Source of the DNA: Cloeon dipterum
Lineage: Eukaryota > Arthropoda > Insecta > Ephemeroptera > Baetidae
NCBI RefSeq assembly: GCF_949628265.1
Contig: NC_088788.1
Span: 20,756,335-20,820,334 of the forward strand
Length of the DNA stretch: 64,000 bases
Reading direction: 5' to 3'
A program made the translations under genes and the position numbers. Shown here piece after piece: positions 38,601 through 50,452 of the stretch; position 1 is the first letter of the stretch; every line of letters starts with the position of its first letter. Below the pieces are notes generated by a model. That model was not told where the DNA came from. It did not search any database and was given only the letters and a program-made list of their open reading frames with translations.

Positions 38601-41600
38601 GATGACCTGGCGCGCGAGATGTTGGTTCTTTTATTTCCCCTTTAGTGGTTACGCCGGGGGCACGGCAATCGTTTTGTACAAGGAGAGTAATGGAGCGCTC
38701 GGTTCGGCTGGAGTACTATTTCATTCGTGGCGGGAATTATACACATTGTGAGCACCAAGTACTCGCGTACACACAATAACGATTACGCTCGCCGCCGCTG
38801 CCGCGCGAACAAGGAGTGAAAATAAGCAGGCTCGTGCTGGAAGCACCAATGGGGAAATAATTCTTGCGGCCAATTGAGGATGCCAAAATGATGGTGATTC
38901 CGAATCTGTCTCCGCCAGAGCTGTTATTATGATGAAAACGAGATGAGCTGGAATTCCATCTCCATTATCCGCTCTCGGGGCCATTGTTCGGGGGGATGCG
39001 CCGCACAGACAAATCGCTCTCGGTGTCTGCTCTTACGCCTCTTGAGCGGCGTACTTTGTTTGTCTCTCTCGCGATTGTGTCTGTCTGCCAATTTTCTCTA
39101 ATTCTTCCTATCCGGTCTGAGGGCGGCACAAATTCATTTCTTCAGCGCCGTCTATTTTATTCAGAGCGACCAAAATAAAAACAAGTATTTTATTCTTCAC
39201 TTCGACGAGTTGTAACAGCTCTGTGCGAAAAATAAGGTTTTACAGAAAAACAAGACGAAATTGGCTATCGCGTTGCGCAGTATGTCGCTGGAGCCCGATT
39301 CGAATCTAAAAACAGCCTACGCGAACGGCGTTTCTTTGATTCCAGCAGACCTAACAAGAAACAGCATTTTAACAAGAGAATTCAATCGCACCACAAAGTG
39401 ATCTACACAAACGCCATAAACGCACAAAGCACTCTGCATTGTTTGCAAAAATTTACATCCCGCAAAACCACGTGCGCACATTTTTGCGAAGACAAACAAC
39501 TGCTAACGTCTGCGCACTTAAAGAGTTGAGTTTTAAATAATACGTGTGTCTGTGTAGGAGACACGCAATTTCCTGTCGGAGTAATTCGGGTAATGGCAGA
39601 AAACTAGGCTCGGTTCAGGGCGCGCAACAAGTGTTTTTCCAGCGTCTGCAAAGAGCCGTGTGGCGCTAATTGAATATTTCAATAACCCGCTCCGGCCAAA
39701 CGCTCATTACGTTCTCAGCATGAAGAAGTTATCCAGCGAGAACATTTTATTATGTAAATCTTACCGCGTAATGAGCACTTCAAGATGTTTTATCGCCAGA
39801 GCACTTTGCATCAAATTTAAAATTGCCGGAGCTTGCATAAACCAGTTAATATGTTCACTTCTTCCCATTCATTCGGAGCAAAAATAAAAGGTAAAAAACA
39901 ATGCTAGAGCGGATGCTTCATTAGGCATGAACAAAAACGCTCTCGTCAGATGGCGAACACAATGTGTTGTTTTTTTTTCTTGAGTGCTTTCCAACATTCG
40001 TCTGGCAGGCTGATACATGTGGTGCGATTTAAAAACAAATAAAAGGCAGCAGCTTCATGAATTCGTAAATCACGCTCGTGTTATGCTCGACATGGAGTGC
40101 TGCAATAATAATAATTGCCCAAAGAAAGAGAAAACTGCTGCATGCAGGTCATTTATTATGCCGCGAGGGGGGAACCCGCGAATCCCGCGTTGAGTCTTGA
40201 GTTTCTGCGCCGCGTGCGTATATGCAAACGAGCCAATGGACCTGCGAAGAGCAGACCTTAAATGTGGACCACACGCAGAAGTTAATTCTTTATTATGCAT
40301 GATGTGCCTAAGCCGGTCAGTAAGAGTGCTCTCTGCTGAGTATAAAGGATTGTTTCATTGCTTGCTGTTTGTGTAACAATAAATTTGGCCACACCATGCA
40401 GCTGCGGATTAAATCAGTTTTGATTGTAGCTCCGTTGGTTACAGCTTGGAATAAACGAGCATTTTTACGAACTTAAACCTCGGCTTATTTCTAAATCTCG
40501 CGGAATAGTTAAATTAGGGAAAGTTTCCTAGTCCGTAAATTCAGAAGACCGAATGCAGAAAGGTTCACACTTTATTACACCGAAATCATAAGGTCGAAGA
40601 AATAATGCTCACCTCTGTGGAAGACTGAAATTTTTTCACAAGGCCGGACAATGATATTTTTTCATAAGAACGAAAACTCAATTTATGCAGTCAAAGAGTA
40701 TTACTTTTATTTACTAAAATACCTAAAATATAATTTTTTTCAGGGCATCAGTGTACCGATTCATTCTAAGCAGAGTTTATGTCTTCATGCACTTACATTT
40801 TCTGGGAGTTTTAGAACTCTTCGGCCTTTTTCTTGTCACGCGGCCAATACAATAATGTTGGAAACGGAGTACAAGAATGACTCCAGGCCAATTTCACCAC
40901 TGTCCAACTTTTCAATTTACTCTCGTATTAGTTTCTGCCTCTTGTCCTGCCATAGTTTTTTAACTCATTTAAACCCTCTCTAGAAATGTTGAGGTTTCAA
41001 ATGCTCACAGTCTTCTTGCACTCTTGATATAGTTATCTCTAAAAAGTTTGTATAGAGTCAAAAACCTTTGATTTTTCTTCGGAGTACCTGATCAACACTA
41101 ATTGTTATTAATAAAACTCCAATTTAAAATATGAGCTATACACCATCCATTGGTTCATTAGACCTTGTGCATGATTTATCGGACTTCTGCTTTCGGTGTA
41201 CAAAACTTGTCGAACCGTTTTTGTGTAACTTCGGCCTTCTGAACGCAACCCTTAAATTAGGGAAGCCAGAAAGTTTCGAGTCGTTGCCATTACTGGGGAA
41301 AAAAGAAAAAGACTGAATTTGGAATGTCACAAGATTAAGAGAAAATATAGTGGCTCTTTAAAAATTCAAGTACTTATTACTCAGTATGGTATCGTAAGTA
41401 ATCTCGAGGCAAATCCCAAGGTTATTATTTCTTATATGTCATTCCATATATTTAAGTTATTAAATGTTGAGGCTTTCAATAGTAGAACTAAAACGCTTGT
41501 CTAGATAAGGCGATCTGTTAGTGCAAAAGGAAAAGTGAATATTTCTCAAGCGAAACCATCGGAGCCACTGGAGATTTGCGAATTATTCACGGCTGTCAAA

Positions 41601-44600
41601 GAAAAAAGCTACTACCTGAACGGAGGAGCGATCGGAATCTCGAATTTACGACACATAGCTTGGCGAAAATCGAGAATAAAATAGGCAAAACCCACACGGC
41701 CCTTCTAAACGCAAATTTATAAAAACGGCAACAATTGAGACATCTTTGCCACACAATCCTTTCGCTCGATAATTAAGATGCTGGAAACCTCTCTGCTCGG
41801 CTCGGCCGTGAAAATCTATAATATAATCTCGTTTGATTCGAAAAAAGGTGTCTCTCGCTGCGCATTTTACGACACAGGTCCTTGACAGGTGCGGAATCTA
41901 GCTCTGTCCTCACTAATTATAGTCTTCGCACTAATTACCCGCCGGTCTTCTTTTCTTCAAATCCAAAAGGCGGCGAACTCACGTTTGAGTATTTGACACG
42001 TACGTGATTAACATTAACAAGTTGCCCCGCAGAACCACGATGAAAAATGTTTGAAAAGAAAATAAAAAATGATGCAGCCCGCGGCTCTTCACGATTCGTC
42101 TCGCGGCGACATTTTCGGCCGCGTGAGGATAAAAAATATCAAAATTGATCAAGAAGACAAGGATTATCCTCGCAGCAGTGAAAGGATCACATATCGTGTG
42201 CGCACACACTGCGGTTAACAGGTGGCACCGTAAATAAGTACTATCAAGGAATGCTGCAGCTCGCGTGTGTACTTCTTCTGTATGTACAAAATTGTAGATG
42301 TCCCGTCGCGTCTAACCCATCAGTTTCACTGCTTTTTGTTTACTTATAAAAATAAAGCCGATTTATTCAGCAGGTCTCAGAGACTAAAGTCTGTGGTTAT
42401 AATCCCTTTTTTCCACCAGATTTGGAAGGAAATATGATATTGCGGGCCATGAAATAGAATCCTAAGATTTTTTGTGTATCAAATTTTTAATCTTAATTAT
42501 GCTCCTGAAAGGAGCAGTATATAACAGTGTTATAACAAAAGACAATTGCTCCATTTCTGTTCAAATTAAGATAGTCTGCATAATACATCTGGACGAATTA
42601 CAATTTAGATTGAAATGAACGGCCTGCGGTAATTTGGGCGTCGGCGCGCCTCTTTGAGCGGGCAGATTTATTTTATCCTGCGCGAATAGAGGACGGCCTT
42701 TAAACTGATCGCACTTTCATACAAGAGAAGCGTAATTTGGTTTAATTTTTACTAAACGGACATGATGAAAGGAGCCGATTGCCACTGATGATGATAGTTA
42801 ATTTACGACGACGCCCAATATTTACGCCCCTAATATTTATTAATCCGTGTGCCCAAATTGATTTTGGCTTTTATTACCAATAAAACTGAATTGATATATA
42901 TACTATACCGTGTGTTTGGAAAAGAATGCTCATATAAATTCAATCAATTTTATTTCGAATTCCGTCTAATCCTGACGAGTAAAACCCTAACCAAAGAAAC
43001 TTGAAAGGTTTGTTGGTAAAATATTAGTGTATTACAAACAAAAAGCCGCAGCAACTTACCGTGAATTCCTGGCATTGGACCTCGGCGAGGTTGGGGTCGT
43101 CTAGGATCTTGATTTCCTGGATGGCGCCCTTTAACAAGAGCCACACGACTAGATTCCTCCACAGGGGCAGCATGGTTCAGGAGGACCTCATGACCGTCTT
43201 GGCAGAAGCGACTCCATCGGCCGACTGACTGACACTCGTTCGCTTGGGGAGGATTCTCTCCACGGGCCGGCCGCTCGCGGAGGAAGGGAGTAGACGAAGC
43301 AAGAAGTGGGACCTCGCGCGTATATGTCTGTCTGTATTAATTCCTCGGGAGCCGCGCGCGCTTGCATGTCTCAAATAATCAAACGGCTAGTGCCAAATTG
43401 TCCGTCTTTCGCGATAAATACACACACTCACACGTCTGTCTGACTCCTTTTTTTCCTCGCAATTTGTAATCGACGCGTGTCGCTATTTGAAATTTCGGAC
43501 ACGAGTTTCGGCCGCGTTTTCTCACGATCTGCAGCGAGAAGAGTGATAAATTTCAAGGTATCTCTCGTCTCGTGTTTGGTTTGTTCGCATCTCGTCATGT
43601 ATTATGAATTACCCTGCAGAAAGATGTCTGCTGGCATTCGCGAGTATTTTTATTGCGCGCGCCCCAGACATAAAAATTAACTGCTCTATTAGGAAATGAA
43701 CGGCTTTTGTTGATCGCTGATATGAAAAATATGGCTTGTGATTTATTGCCATTGTGGGATTGTTTCACTGCCAAGTGAGAGCACGTGAGAAACTCGCGAC
43801 AGTGTAAATTTTATTGTATGCAAAGAGAATAATTGAAGTACGTGCACAATAACACATATAACTGTGAATAAAGTTTTTTACTAACAGATCAACAAGTTTA
43901 TGTATACTTGCCTGCTAGAGACAATGTCCAGTTATATATTTTGGCTAAGTTGGGGCGAAAAAGAGCATAGCATTTTCTCGGCATATTGGATTGGATTTTT
44001 TTTTTGCAAATTATTACACTGAGGTTTCATAAAAACAGTTATTTTAAATGTGAATCAATTTTACGTGACTGCGCTGTGATACTTGATAACATACGTAAAT
44101 TGAATTAAAATTGAGACAGTTGAGAACTTCAGGGATCCTTTAATTATATTCATACACGTTTGTACGTTGAGATCAATAAAAAATTGTTTTATTTATTTCC
44201 TTTGATTCACTTTTTGTTATTACTTTACACAATTTTCCTCGTCCAAGTTTAGATGCTTCGCCATCAAATAAGACTGCTTGAGCAATTAGACGCTATCTTG
44301 AGTCGCGTAATTACAGACGGAGCAAATAATTGAAGTCAATGCAATAATTTAGCCTCTAGTTGTGTAAGTACAGTCTGACCCAGACTGGAATGAAAAAGAC
44401 GTCGCGTTTTTCAGCTGCGCGCAATTGTTGCCGCACGGGCTTCGCTATAGGGAAGGCGCGCAGAACGGAGCGATAAATAAAGGGAGGCACACATCACATT
44501 TGGAAGGATTTGTCGCGAAAATTGGAGCGACGCCGCTGCGGCAACTGAAACGCCGTTGTTTGGGAAGGGCAGCAATTAAAAAGCAGCCACCACTGTCTCC

Positions 44601-47600
44601 GGCAGCGCTCACCCCGCCTGTTCGCCCGCTCTCGCGATATTAAAGACTTTTTCTGTGTAATGAGTGGCACCCTCTTGCTCGGCAGACACAAGCAGCGAGT
44701 CGTCGATTTATTTATTGCTTTCCCTTCCAGCTCCATTCGCCCGTCTGTCTTTTGCTGCTCTCTGACTGACCCGCTTTTTATTTGCAAAATTGCCCAATTT
44801 TCTGCATGAATGCTCCAACTTCATGGACAGAAAAGCAATCAGTTTTTCACCAACTAAAGGAGAGGAGTATTTCAATACTTTTTTACTTTCATCTTGCTGT
44901 AGGCAAATGAAAAATTATCACAAAATATCACTATCGTTTAGTCATTTAAATAACTTCGCAATTTACAACTTCCTTCGTTTTGAATTATGAATGACGAATT
45001 GGGATTTAGCAGGCTACCGCATGGCTTATAAATTTGCTACTATTTATAAAATGTTTTCACATGTGGCTCGTCAGCACATCAATTTGTAAACAATTTTAAT
45101 AGCCTCGATCTAGCATATGAAAGTCTCAGATTTGGAGGTAAAATTTAAACCGACAGACAACCTGTGACGCGGCAGAGCATTTTTTTAATTATTGCAAAAG
45201 ATTCAACAAGTAAATTAAATAATATATTAAATTTACTTTACAAATTTCTGACAACTCATCCGCGTTTGAGCGCTTGAGAGTCGGGAGACTTTAAATTTGA
45301 TAAAAAAAAACTGTTTCTAGTAGACTTTTTAGATTAATCTGCGTCATATACAATCTAACACCGCGCTTAATGTTCAAAGCACCTTCGCCATAATTTGAGA
45401 TTCACGAAATGTTTTTTATTGTTAAATAGAGCATTATTTATTATCCGGAGAGTTATCAGCTTTAACCCAACAAAAACTTAAATTAGATCCCAAAATATGC
45501 GAACAATGTTAATTAGCTGTTTCTGATTATTTTCAAAAATTGTCCCAAAGCCAAATATAATTTTCTCAAACTTTTATTAACATTTTTTTAAAGCATATTG
45601 TTCAGATATCAAAAAATTTGTGTTAAATAAATATTATAAATTCTGTTAGGTGAGTTGAATTTTTAACGGCCACGATGGTTAAAAACTGTTGATTGAGTGT
45701 TTAACAGGCGGAATTAAAATAAAATATTTGGAGGAATTCCGTGCGTTTTAAAACAAATTACTATACATACTCTGGATAACGATTATGTTCAAATAAAATA
45801 GTATCAAAATGTTTTCCATCAGTCAATACATAATTTAAATTTGATGTATGCGGCTGTGAAGTTAAAATTTACTTAGATTAAGCAACTGTGGTACACTGTT
45901 TGGCTCTTTAGCAATAAATCGTCCAATCATTTTATATGTATATAAATCATGGGGATTATTACACAGTAAAATTCTATTTACAAAGCAGGCTGCAGCCGCT
46001 TTTAAATAATGTTTATCATCTGAATAACTTTTCCAGATTCGTTGGCTCAAAAAAGCAACAATAATGACAGAATAAGGGAAATTTTTTTTACTTGTACTAG
46101 TAAAACGAAACAATATTTTAAAATTTATTAATGAAAACGTAAAAATAACAAAAACACACAAAATCAATTTTTAAAAGGTCAGAAAAGAAAGTGATATTTT
46201 TCAAGATTATGCGTCCAGAAATTAGATGCATTAATTAAAATATTTAATGGTGAATGAGAGAGACTAACAACAAAATTGATAAAGTTTGGTATTATTTTTC
46301 AATTTCCTGGTCGTACAATCTTGGAAAAATATCTCATTCCATCTTTAGCTTTTATATTCTTCTTTTAAATTTAAAAAATTATGCTACGGTTCTAGCCTTT
46401 TACCATAAATTTCCCTGCGGAGAGTTGGAAATTTAACATCATTTTAATACATTAAATGAACTACATTAAAAATTCCTAAACAACAATTTTGAATTGTAAA
46501 AATTTCCACTGAGTCGCGTTATATTTGCAACATATATTATATAATTTATATACTACAATAACTGCTAAATTATATCATGAAAAGCTGTCAATCTGGATCG
46601 AGATTGCAATTGAAAGAGCTGGAGTGCGCGTGCACCAACCTTAATATCGCCGTTGGTGAGGTGGTTCGCCTTAGGGGGCTCGTGCGGCATGATCCACTGG
46701 GTGGCGGCGCCGGCCACGAGGAAAACCAGGCCCACGAGCAGGCCCATCAGACCCACGCAGAGAAGCATCTGGGTCCGCGTGTAGGTCTCGCCGGCCATCA
46801 CTGCCTGCGAGGGGTCGCTCGCATTTTGAACTAGGCTCGAATCCAAAGGCCCCCGCCGCACAAGTGCCCCACTTACCCCTTCCCTGCTCTCCAGACTTGG
46901 AGGCGTCGCTCTGCTTCTTTTTCGAGCAAACAGCCACTTTAATTGATGTGGCTAATACTGCCACCGCTTTTCCAACCCCCATTTCGCATCTTTTCCTCCT
47001 CATGCCTCTGGCAAACAATACACAACGAGGCTTGCTGTGTGCGCGTGCTGCCACAGCTTCTACTGATTCGTTGAATAGGGAAGAAAAGGGTGGAAACGTC
47101 TTTTGTGCTGGAGAAACAGCCCCTGAGTACATTGAAGGTGGCGTATTTGGAGAAAATTTAAGACTTTGCAACGAAATCAACATACAAAAGAGTTCTGGGA
47201 ATATTTTAATTAGCATCATGATCATTTGACTCTTTTTGCTAGAATCTTAGGATCATTAGAACTGTTTAAAACAAAGTCGGAAATTCAGAGGAATCGGAGA
47301 TACAATTTAGCCACGTTTTGCTCTTGCCTCGACTTTTCTTCCGAGAACAAATTACGCTCTTTTGGTGTGGCGGTGCATGAATAGCACGTGTATGTAATTA
47401 AAGTCTGACTTTGTGTCAATAGTGTACCACAAGCATGGCGGTATCCTCGAGGAATAATTAGATAGCGTTCCGTTTTGCAACCGAACAGAGCATGTTATAT
47501 TCGCGGAGAACTGGAAGCGCATTTTGCGGTCGCTGATGAGATAGAAGTGTAAATTTCAAAACCTCAAGTTTGATTGAGCATTTAATTGGAAAATACGTGA

Positions 47601-49135
47601 CGAGTGTAATCCAATATTATAGAGAGAAATCTAAATTAATCTCTGAGTGCAATTGCCTATATTCTCAATTAAGGTACGAAGAACATGTCGAAATATAAAT
47701 CAGAAATCAATACACTTGGCGAGCGCAACAAAAGGGGCAGAGCAACCGCGGCGGCGGCAGTAAAGCCAATCGGGTGATCAGATAAAAAGGCGGCGAAGTT
47801 ATTGAGTAAAAAATGAGCACCGCGCGGACGGCGTATAAAAATAAATAAGCGATGATATCTCGAAAGGAGCCTGAATTTGACCTAGAGGGCAATCAAAGTT
47901 TCTCCTCGACGCTCGCGGACCGAAAATAATTCATTGCGCATTGTGCGTGCGTGTGTGTTTGTTTTTCTTCTTATTCACAATCAGAGGTGCGCGCATTTAT
48001 TTGGACAAGAGAGCTGACGGGAGAGTGCAATAAGTCAGCGGGACGCAAATAGAAAAGAGGGTGTAGTGCTGCTGGAGATCGGACATGTGGTCTGTTGTTT
48101 AATGGCTTGCGTGCTTTTAGCTTTTTGAGCGTTAATGCCCTGTTATCACCGGGGCCTGCAACGAAATTTCCGGAACCTGATGCACTCTATTGTGCGCATC
48201 TTGAGATTCTCTTTTTTAAAACGCTTCCTGGAGGGGTCAGGGGGATGGTCAGTCGGCATCGGGAGGATGGAGTCGTTTCGTGTTTTGACAAAATTCTTCC
48301 GCTTAAAAAAAGAACTCGCAGTCATGAGGCCATCTGTATACGCGGTAAATTCAGATTTTGATTGCGTATGACCCCATAAACGACACTGCAGTCGTCTTTG
48401 AAGTAAAGTGGAACACTCACGTCATATGCTCCTTTGACTATCGCCCCAGCCTGCCCGATGTACAGGGTTGACGCAGAGTCGAAGACTAGTTCTTTAGGTT
48501 TCCGCAGATTTGTCTTTGTCCCGTGTTCCTTGCAGTTGTAAAACAACGTGACGTCGTTGCCTCGCACACGGAGTGAAAATTTGGCCCATTTTTTGGCGAA
48601 GGATGGGACATCAAAGACGGCAAGTTGCTGTGAGCTAGGGGAAATGATATATTGGTAAAATCTAAATTTGCATTCTAAATTGCAATGCTTTATTAATATT
48701 GATTTTTTTTAAAAAAAAAATAAGCTTAGCTGCAGAATTTTTTTTTGCTTCAATATCTTTAATTAAGACTACTAAAACGGTCTTACCTAAAGTGAAGGGT
48801 TACATCTGTGTAGTAGAGAGCAATGTTCATGACGTCCTCCGAGGCCCCTGCTGAGATCCGCACGCCTAGCTGAACAACAGTGTCAAGGGGGTTGACAACG
48901 GCGAAAAGAAATCCGCCTTCTCTGCTGGCCGGTTTGGCAGCCATGCGGATGGTGAAGTCTGGAGGCATTCTCTCAGGTAGCACCACTCGGTAAGGTGACT
49001 TGATGTTGGAGCCAGGCCGCATGCCGTGTGTTGGAAAGCCATCAAAGCCCTGATCAAAGAACTGCGTCTTTGTGTCCACCAAAGGAATTTGAATAGTCTG
49101 CATTAACTCGTATTCCTTTGGGATGAAGCATGATA
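28376..49135 (-). CDS. Mp: Multiplexin (collagen XV/XVIII-type), 5' partial, 24 exons traced
   Basis: Exons 5' to 3' (- strand): 49135-48787, 48634-48421, 43128-43060, 35724-35671, 34414-34318, 34169-34132, 34076-33981, 33928-33773, 32691-32494, 32318-32145, 32047-31975, 31915-31737, 31671-31600, 31537-31493, 31433-31362, 31177-31067, 31013-30881, 30823-30755, 30697-30582, 30030-29938, 29888-29754, 29600-29406, 29349-29234, 28652-28376. Every junction keeps phase, giving about 1043 residues. Order: thrombospondin/laminin-G-like domain, acidic proteoglycan linker, interrupted Gly-X-Y, trimerisation domain, hinge, endostatin. Multiplexins are basement-membrane heparan/chondroitin sulfate proteoglycans with roles in axon guidance, motility and heart or synapse function in model animals. 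The first traced exon is entered in phase 1, so at least one upstream exon (signal peptide) is missing. The 3' start of exon 29888 could instead be 29885, also in frame. Confidence 0.93.
29350..29405 (-). other. Mp: 56-base GC-AG intron
   Basis: Homology to endostatin fixes the junction at LNIK/GDVLF. At that point the - strand reads AAG/GCATGA and no GT is available, while the acceptor is a normal TTTTAG. The frame would close within two codons if unspliced (GCA TGA). This is a non-canonical GC-AG intron with a weak donor. Confidence 0.75.
29754..30823 (-). CDS. Mp: Multiplexin trimerisation domain and hinge (exons 18-21)
   Basis: Exons 30823-30755, 30697-30582, 30030-29938 and 29888-29754. 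After a His/Pro-rich linker ([16 protein letters not shown]) come [32 protein letters not shown] and GWQYIA. This is the compact strand pattern of the collagen XV/XVIII C-terminal trimerisation domain. A Pro/Thr/Val-rich hinge follows and reaches the endostatin start. The intron 29937-29889 is only about 49 bases, with a clear CTAAT branch site 15-20 bases before the acceptor. Confidence 0.88.
30881..34414 (-). CDS. Mp: Multiplexin interrupted collagenous region (exons 5-17)
   Basis: Thirteen exons encode Gly-X-Y blocks ([26 protein letters not shown] and similar) separated by non-collagenous breaks. The breaks include a Pro-rich [11 protein letters not shown] segment (34414-34318), a CTC cysteine pair in exon 33928-33773, an acidic TNYD/DSLLGG break at the 32494/32318 junction, and an [11 protein letters not shown] break in exon 31915-31737. 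Most exons are phase 0 with lengths in multiples of three, which allows variable splicing without frameshift. The region ends in exon 31013-30881 with a non-collagenous [14 protein letters not shown] tail. On the + strand these exons give Pro/Ser-rich shadow frames that are not genes. Confidence 0.9.
32383..32412 (-). CDS. Mp: Candidate 30-base cassette microexon of multiplexin
   Basis: Between exons 32691-32494 and 32318-32145 lies a GC-rich 30-base open segment. It is flanked on the - strand by CTGCTAACACAG (good branch/acceptor) and AAG/GTTCTT (donor). It is phase 0 and would add [10 protein letters not shown]. Inserted or skipped, the frame is kept. It contrasts with the AT-rich intron around it. 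Seen in sequence; inclusion in mRNA not shown. Confidence 0.4.
35671..35724 (-). CDS. Mp: Multiplexin acidic exon with glycosaminoglycan-attachment motif
   Basis: An 18-codon exon (TTTTCAG acceptor, GTGAGT donor, phase 0 both sides). It encodes [18 protein letters not shown]: an SGSGD site in an acidic setting, the classic signal for chondroitin/heparan sulfate attachment. This agrees with multiplexins being proteoglycans. The exon is isolated, 7.3 kb from exon 3 and 1.3 kb from exon 5, and phase-0 flanks make it easy to skip. Confidence 0.82.
35725..43059 (-). other. Mp: Large multiplexin intron (7.3 kb)
   Basis: No exon or gene is supported inside. CpG-rich blocks (about 36050-36420, 36960-38110, 38500-39180, 39290-40300, 41560-42240, 42600-42850) alternate with AT-rich DNA. 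A TATAAATAG word occurs near 36595 without a clear initiator. The intron is an obvious place for tissue-specific enhancers of multiplexin, but that is inference. Confidence 0.5.
43060..43128 (-). CDS. Mp: Multiplexin exon 3: last strand of the TSPN domain
   Basis: Acceptor TTGTTAAAG, then 23 codons starting [13 protein letters not shown] and containing one Cys (VQCQEF), and a strong GTAAGT donor. Phase 0 at both ends, joining exon 2 (…GAYD) to exon 4. The intron before it is about 5.3 kb and holds the membrane-anchor exons listed separately; the intron after it is 7.3 kb. Confidence 0.85.
43129..43232 (-). promoter_or_regulatory. Mp: Possible internal promoter and alternative first exon of multiplexin
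   Basis: Two overlapping TCAGTC initiators lie at 43232-43223 on the - strand. About 57 bases on, an ATG at 43173 reads [15 protein letters not shown] in frame straight into exon 3 (GAIQEIKI). The new N-terminus resembles a short signal peptide. Two tiny upstream frames precede it: ATG 43217 to TGA 43188, then an overlapping ATG 43190 to TGA 43176. It could drive a short isoform, or it could just be an intron tail that happens to stay open. Confidence 0.25.
45862..46167 (-). pseudogene. Unrecognised open frame, possible relic
   Basis: An open frame of about 101 codons ending in TAA at 45862, in strongly AT-rich DNA. Its last 75 residues have protein-like composition ([36 protein letters not shown]). 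There is no convincing start and no homologous family that I recognise. It lies inside the multiplexin intron, downstream of the membrane-anchor exons on the same strand. Could be a decayed mobile-element or retroposed gene tail. Confidence 0.22.
46640..46982 (-). CDS. Two exons encoding a type II membrane-anchor N-terminus within the multiplexin intron
   Basis: - strand exons 46982-46877 and 46830-46640, separated by a 46-base GTAAGT...CCTAG intron, phase 1. From ATG 46982 the product begins with about 56 cytoplasmic residues, basic and Ser-rich with a CSKKK patch. A single hydrophobic span [20 protein letters not shown] (about 57-76) follows, then a short lumenal stalk ending NGDIK at a GTTGGT donor in phase 0. 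The open frame also extends upstream to 47225 with in-frame ATGs (47003 region and beyond), so the start is uncertain. The phase-0 donor fits multiplexin exons at 43128 or 35724, which would give a membrane-anchored collagen. A nested gene with untraced exons is the alternative. Confidence 0.5.
48421..49135 (-). CDS. Mp: Multiplexin exons 1-2 traced: N-terminal thrombospondin/laminin-G-like domain
   Basis: Exon 49135-48787 follows a GTTGCAG acceptor and encodes [12 protein letters not shown], then the conserved PDFTIRM...FLFAVVNP strand pattern of the collagen XV/XVIII TSPN domain. It ends in phase 2 at a GTAAGA donor. Exon 48634-48421 (acceptor CCCCTAG) continues with [17 protein letters not shown], a Cys-containing strand and LYIGQAG, ending at GTGAGT in phase 0. 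The domain is completed by the 69-base exon at 43128-43060 beginning [12 protein letters not shown], equivalent to the last strand of the vertebrate domain. The domain is extracellular and its Cys positions fit the family's disulfides. Confidence 0.88.
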
Positions 49136-50449
49136 CTGCAACAAGCAAATAAAATCCCTTGGTTAAGAAATTTGAAAAATTGTTTATAAGAAAAATAATC
49201 AACAGATTTGGAAACAAATATTTCTCAGTGCGAATAGGCAATAATTGGAGAGGATCTTTTAAAATTGATTTTTTATGATATGACCTATTTTAGAATGCCA
49301 AAAATCAAATTATGAATTGATCAATGTATTGTGTTAGGCTATAGCTGATTTTTACAGTGGTAAAATAGCATTGGTTATGTTTGCCATTTGCACGCCCTCT
49401 CCGTTCTAAAATTCAAAGATCCGAGTGGAGAACGGACTTAGGAGAAACTCTGCGAGATGGCACCAGCCGACTGGACCGCGAGAGAGCTGCTATAGAGAGG
49501 GAAATGGGAAATGGCGCAAGACGTTCTGCAGAATAATAGGGTTGTCTCTAACACAAACTCATTATAGCAAAATAAAAAATTAAAAAAAAAACCGACAAAA
49601 TCGTTCCTTAATCATATCACCACAATAAAAAGCTAAAATGATAAGTTTAAAGTATTTTTTGCAAAGTAGAAACCTTTAGTTGAGAGAATGTTTATTTCTT
49701 GCAAATTCTCAGCTGTTAAAATAAAATAACCAAACGAATTATAGTGGTCGAAAGGATTGTGGACTATTTCTTGATGAACCAGTTGGCAAGAACAAGATTG
49801 TTGAAAGTAGCCTCGCAGTTAAACAAGAGACATAGTTTATTGCCGTCTTAAAAATAGATCTCGTGCACTATTTTCCGAAATGTCAAACTATCAATTTTAC
49901 GTTTTAAGTTTCCAAATAAAAGATCACACAGATGTGGTTAGAGAAAATGAAAACAAGAAGGTGTGTCTAATATTACGTTGGAACAAAAGTCAGCTGTAAA
50001 ACACACCGCGAGCACCTGTTCCATTGTCCTTTTGGTGCCAAGAGAGAGATAAAAAGAATTCTTGCAGAAAAGCGAAGAATTGATCGGCTAATTACGCTTG
50101 AGTGCGCGTCGTGTCGAACAAGATTTTTTGTACAAAACACTCATGAATTTGCATATAATCGGAGACATCTCAAAGACATTCCTGTCGTTTTCCACTGCTT
50201 TAGCCGGTTCGGCATGAATACAAAAGGCCGAGCTTATTTTTATAAAAAGCCTCACCTTTACGCCGCAAACACGCCTTCTCGCTTTTATGTTTTCACTTAG
50301 AACTCTCCACCAGCGGGCGGTATGCAGATTAACTCTGTGTCGGTGATTTAATTCATTACAATATAAAAAATGTTATTCATTAGCTTCGGGGAATCTCGCG
50401 CGCATAGCACAACGCTAAGAGTTCTTACGCGAGTGTTATTTGACTCGAG

Positions 50450-50452
<3 letters not shown>

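Noticed and set aside
46571..46834. + strand frame over the membrane-anchor exon
   Set aside because: Its peptide is His/Gln/Glu-rich, as expected for antisense of a Leu/Val/Gly membrane span.
49136..49241. ATG at 49241 reading a hydrophobic stretch into the first TSPN exon
   Set aside because: The segment is AT-rich with a good GTTGCAG acceptor at its end, so it looks like an intron tail that happens to stay open. Kept only as a possible test for the missing start.
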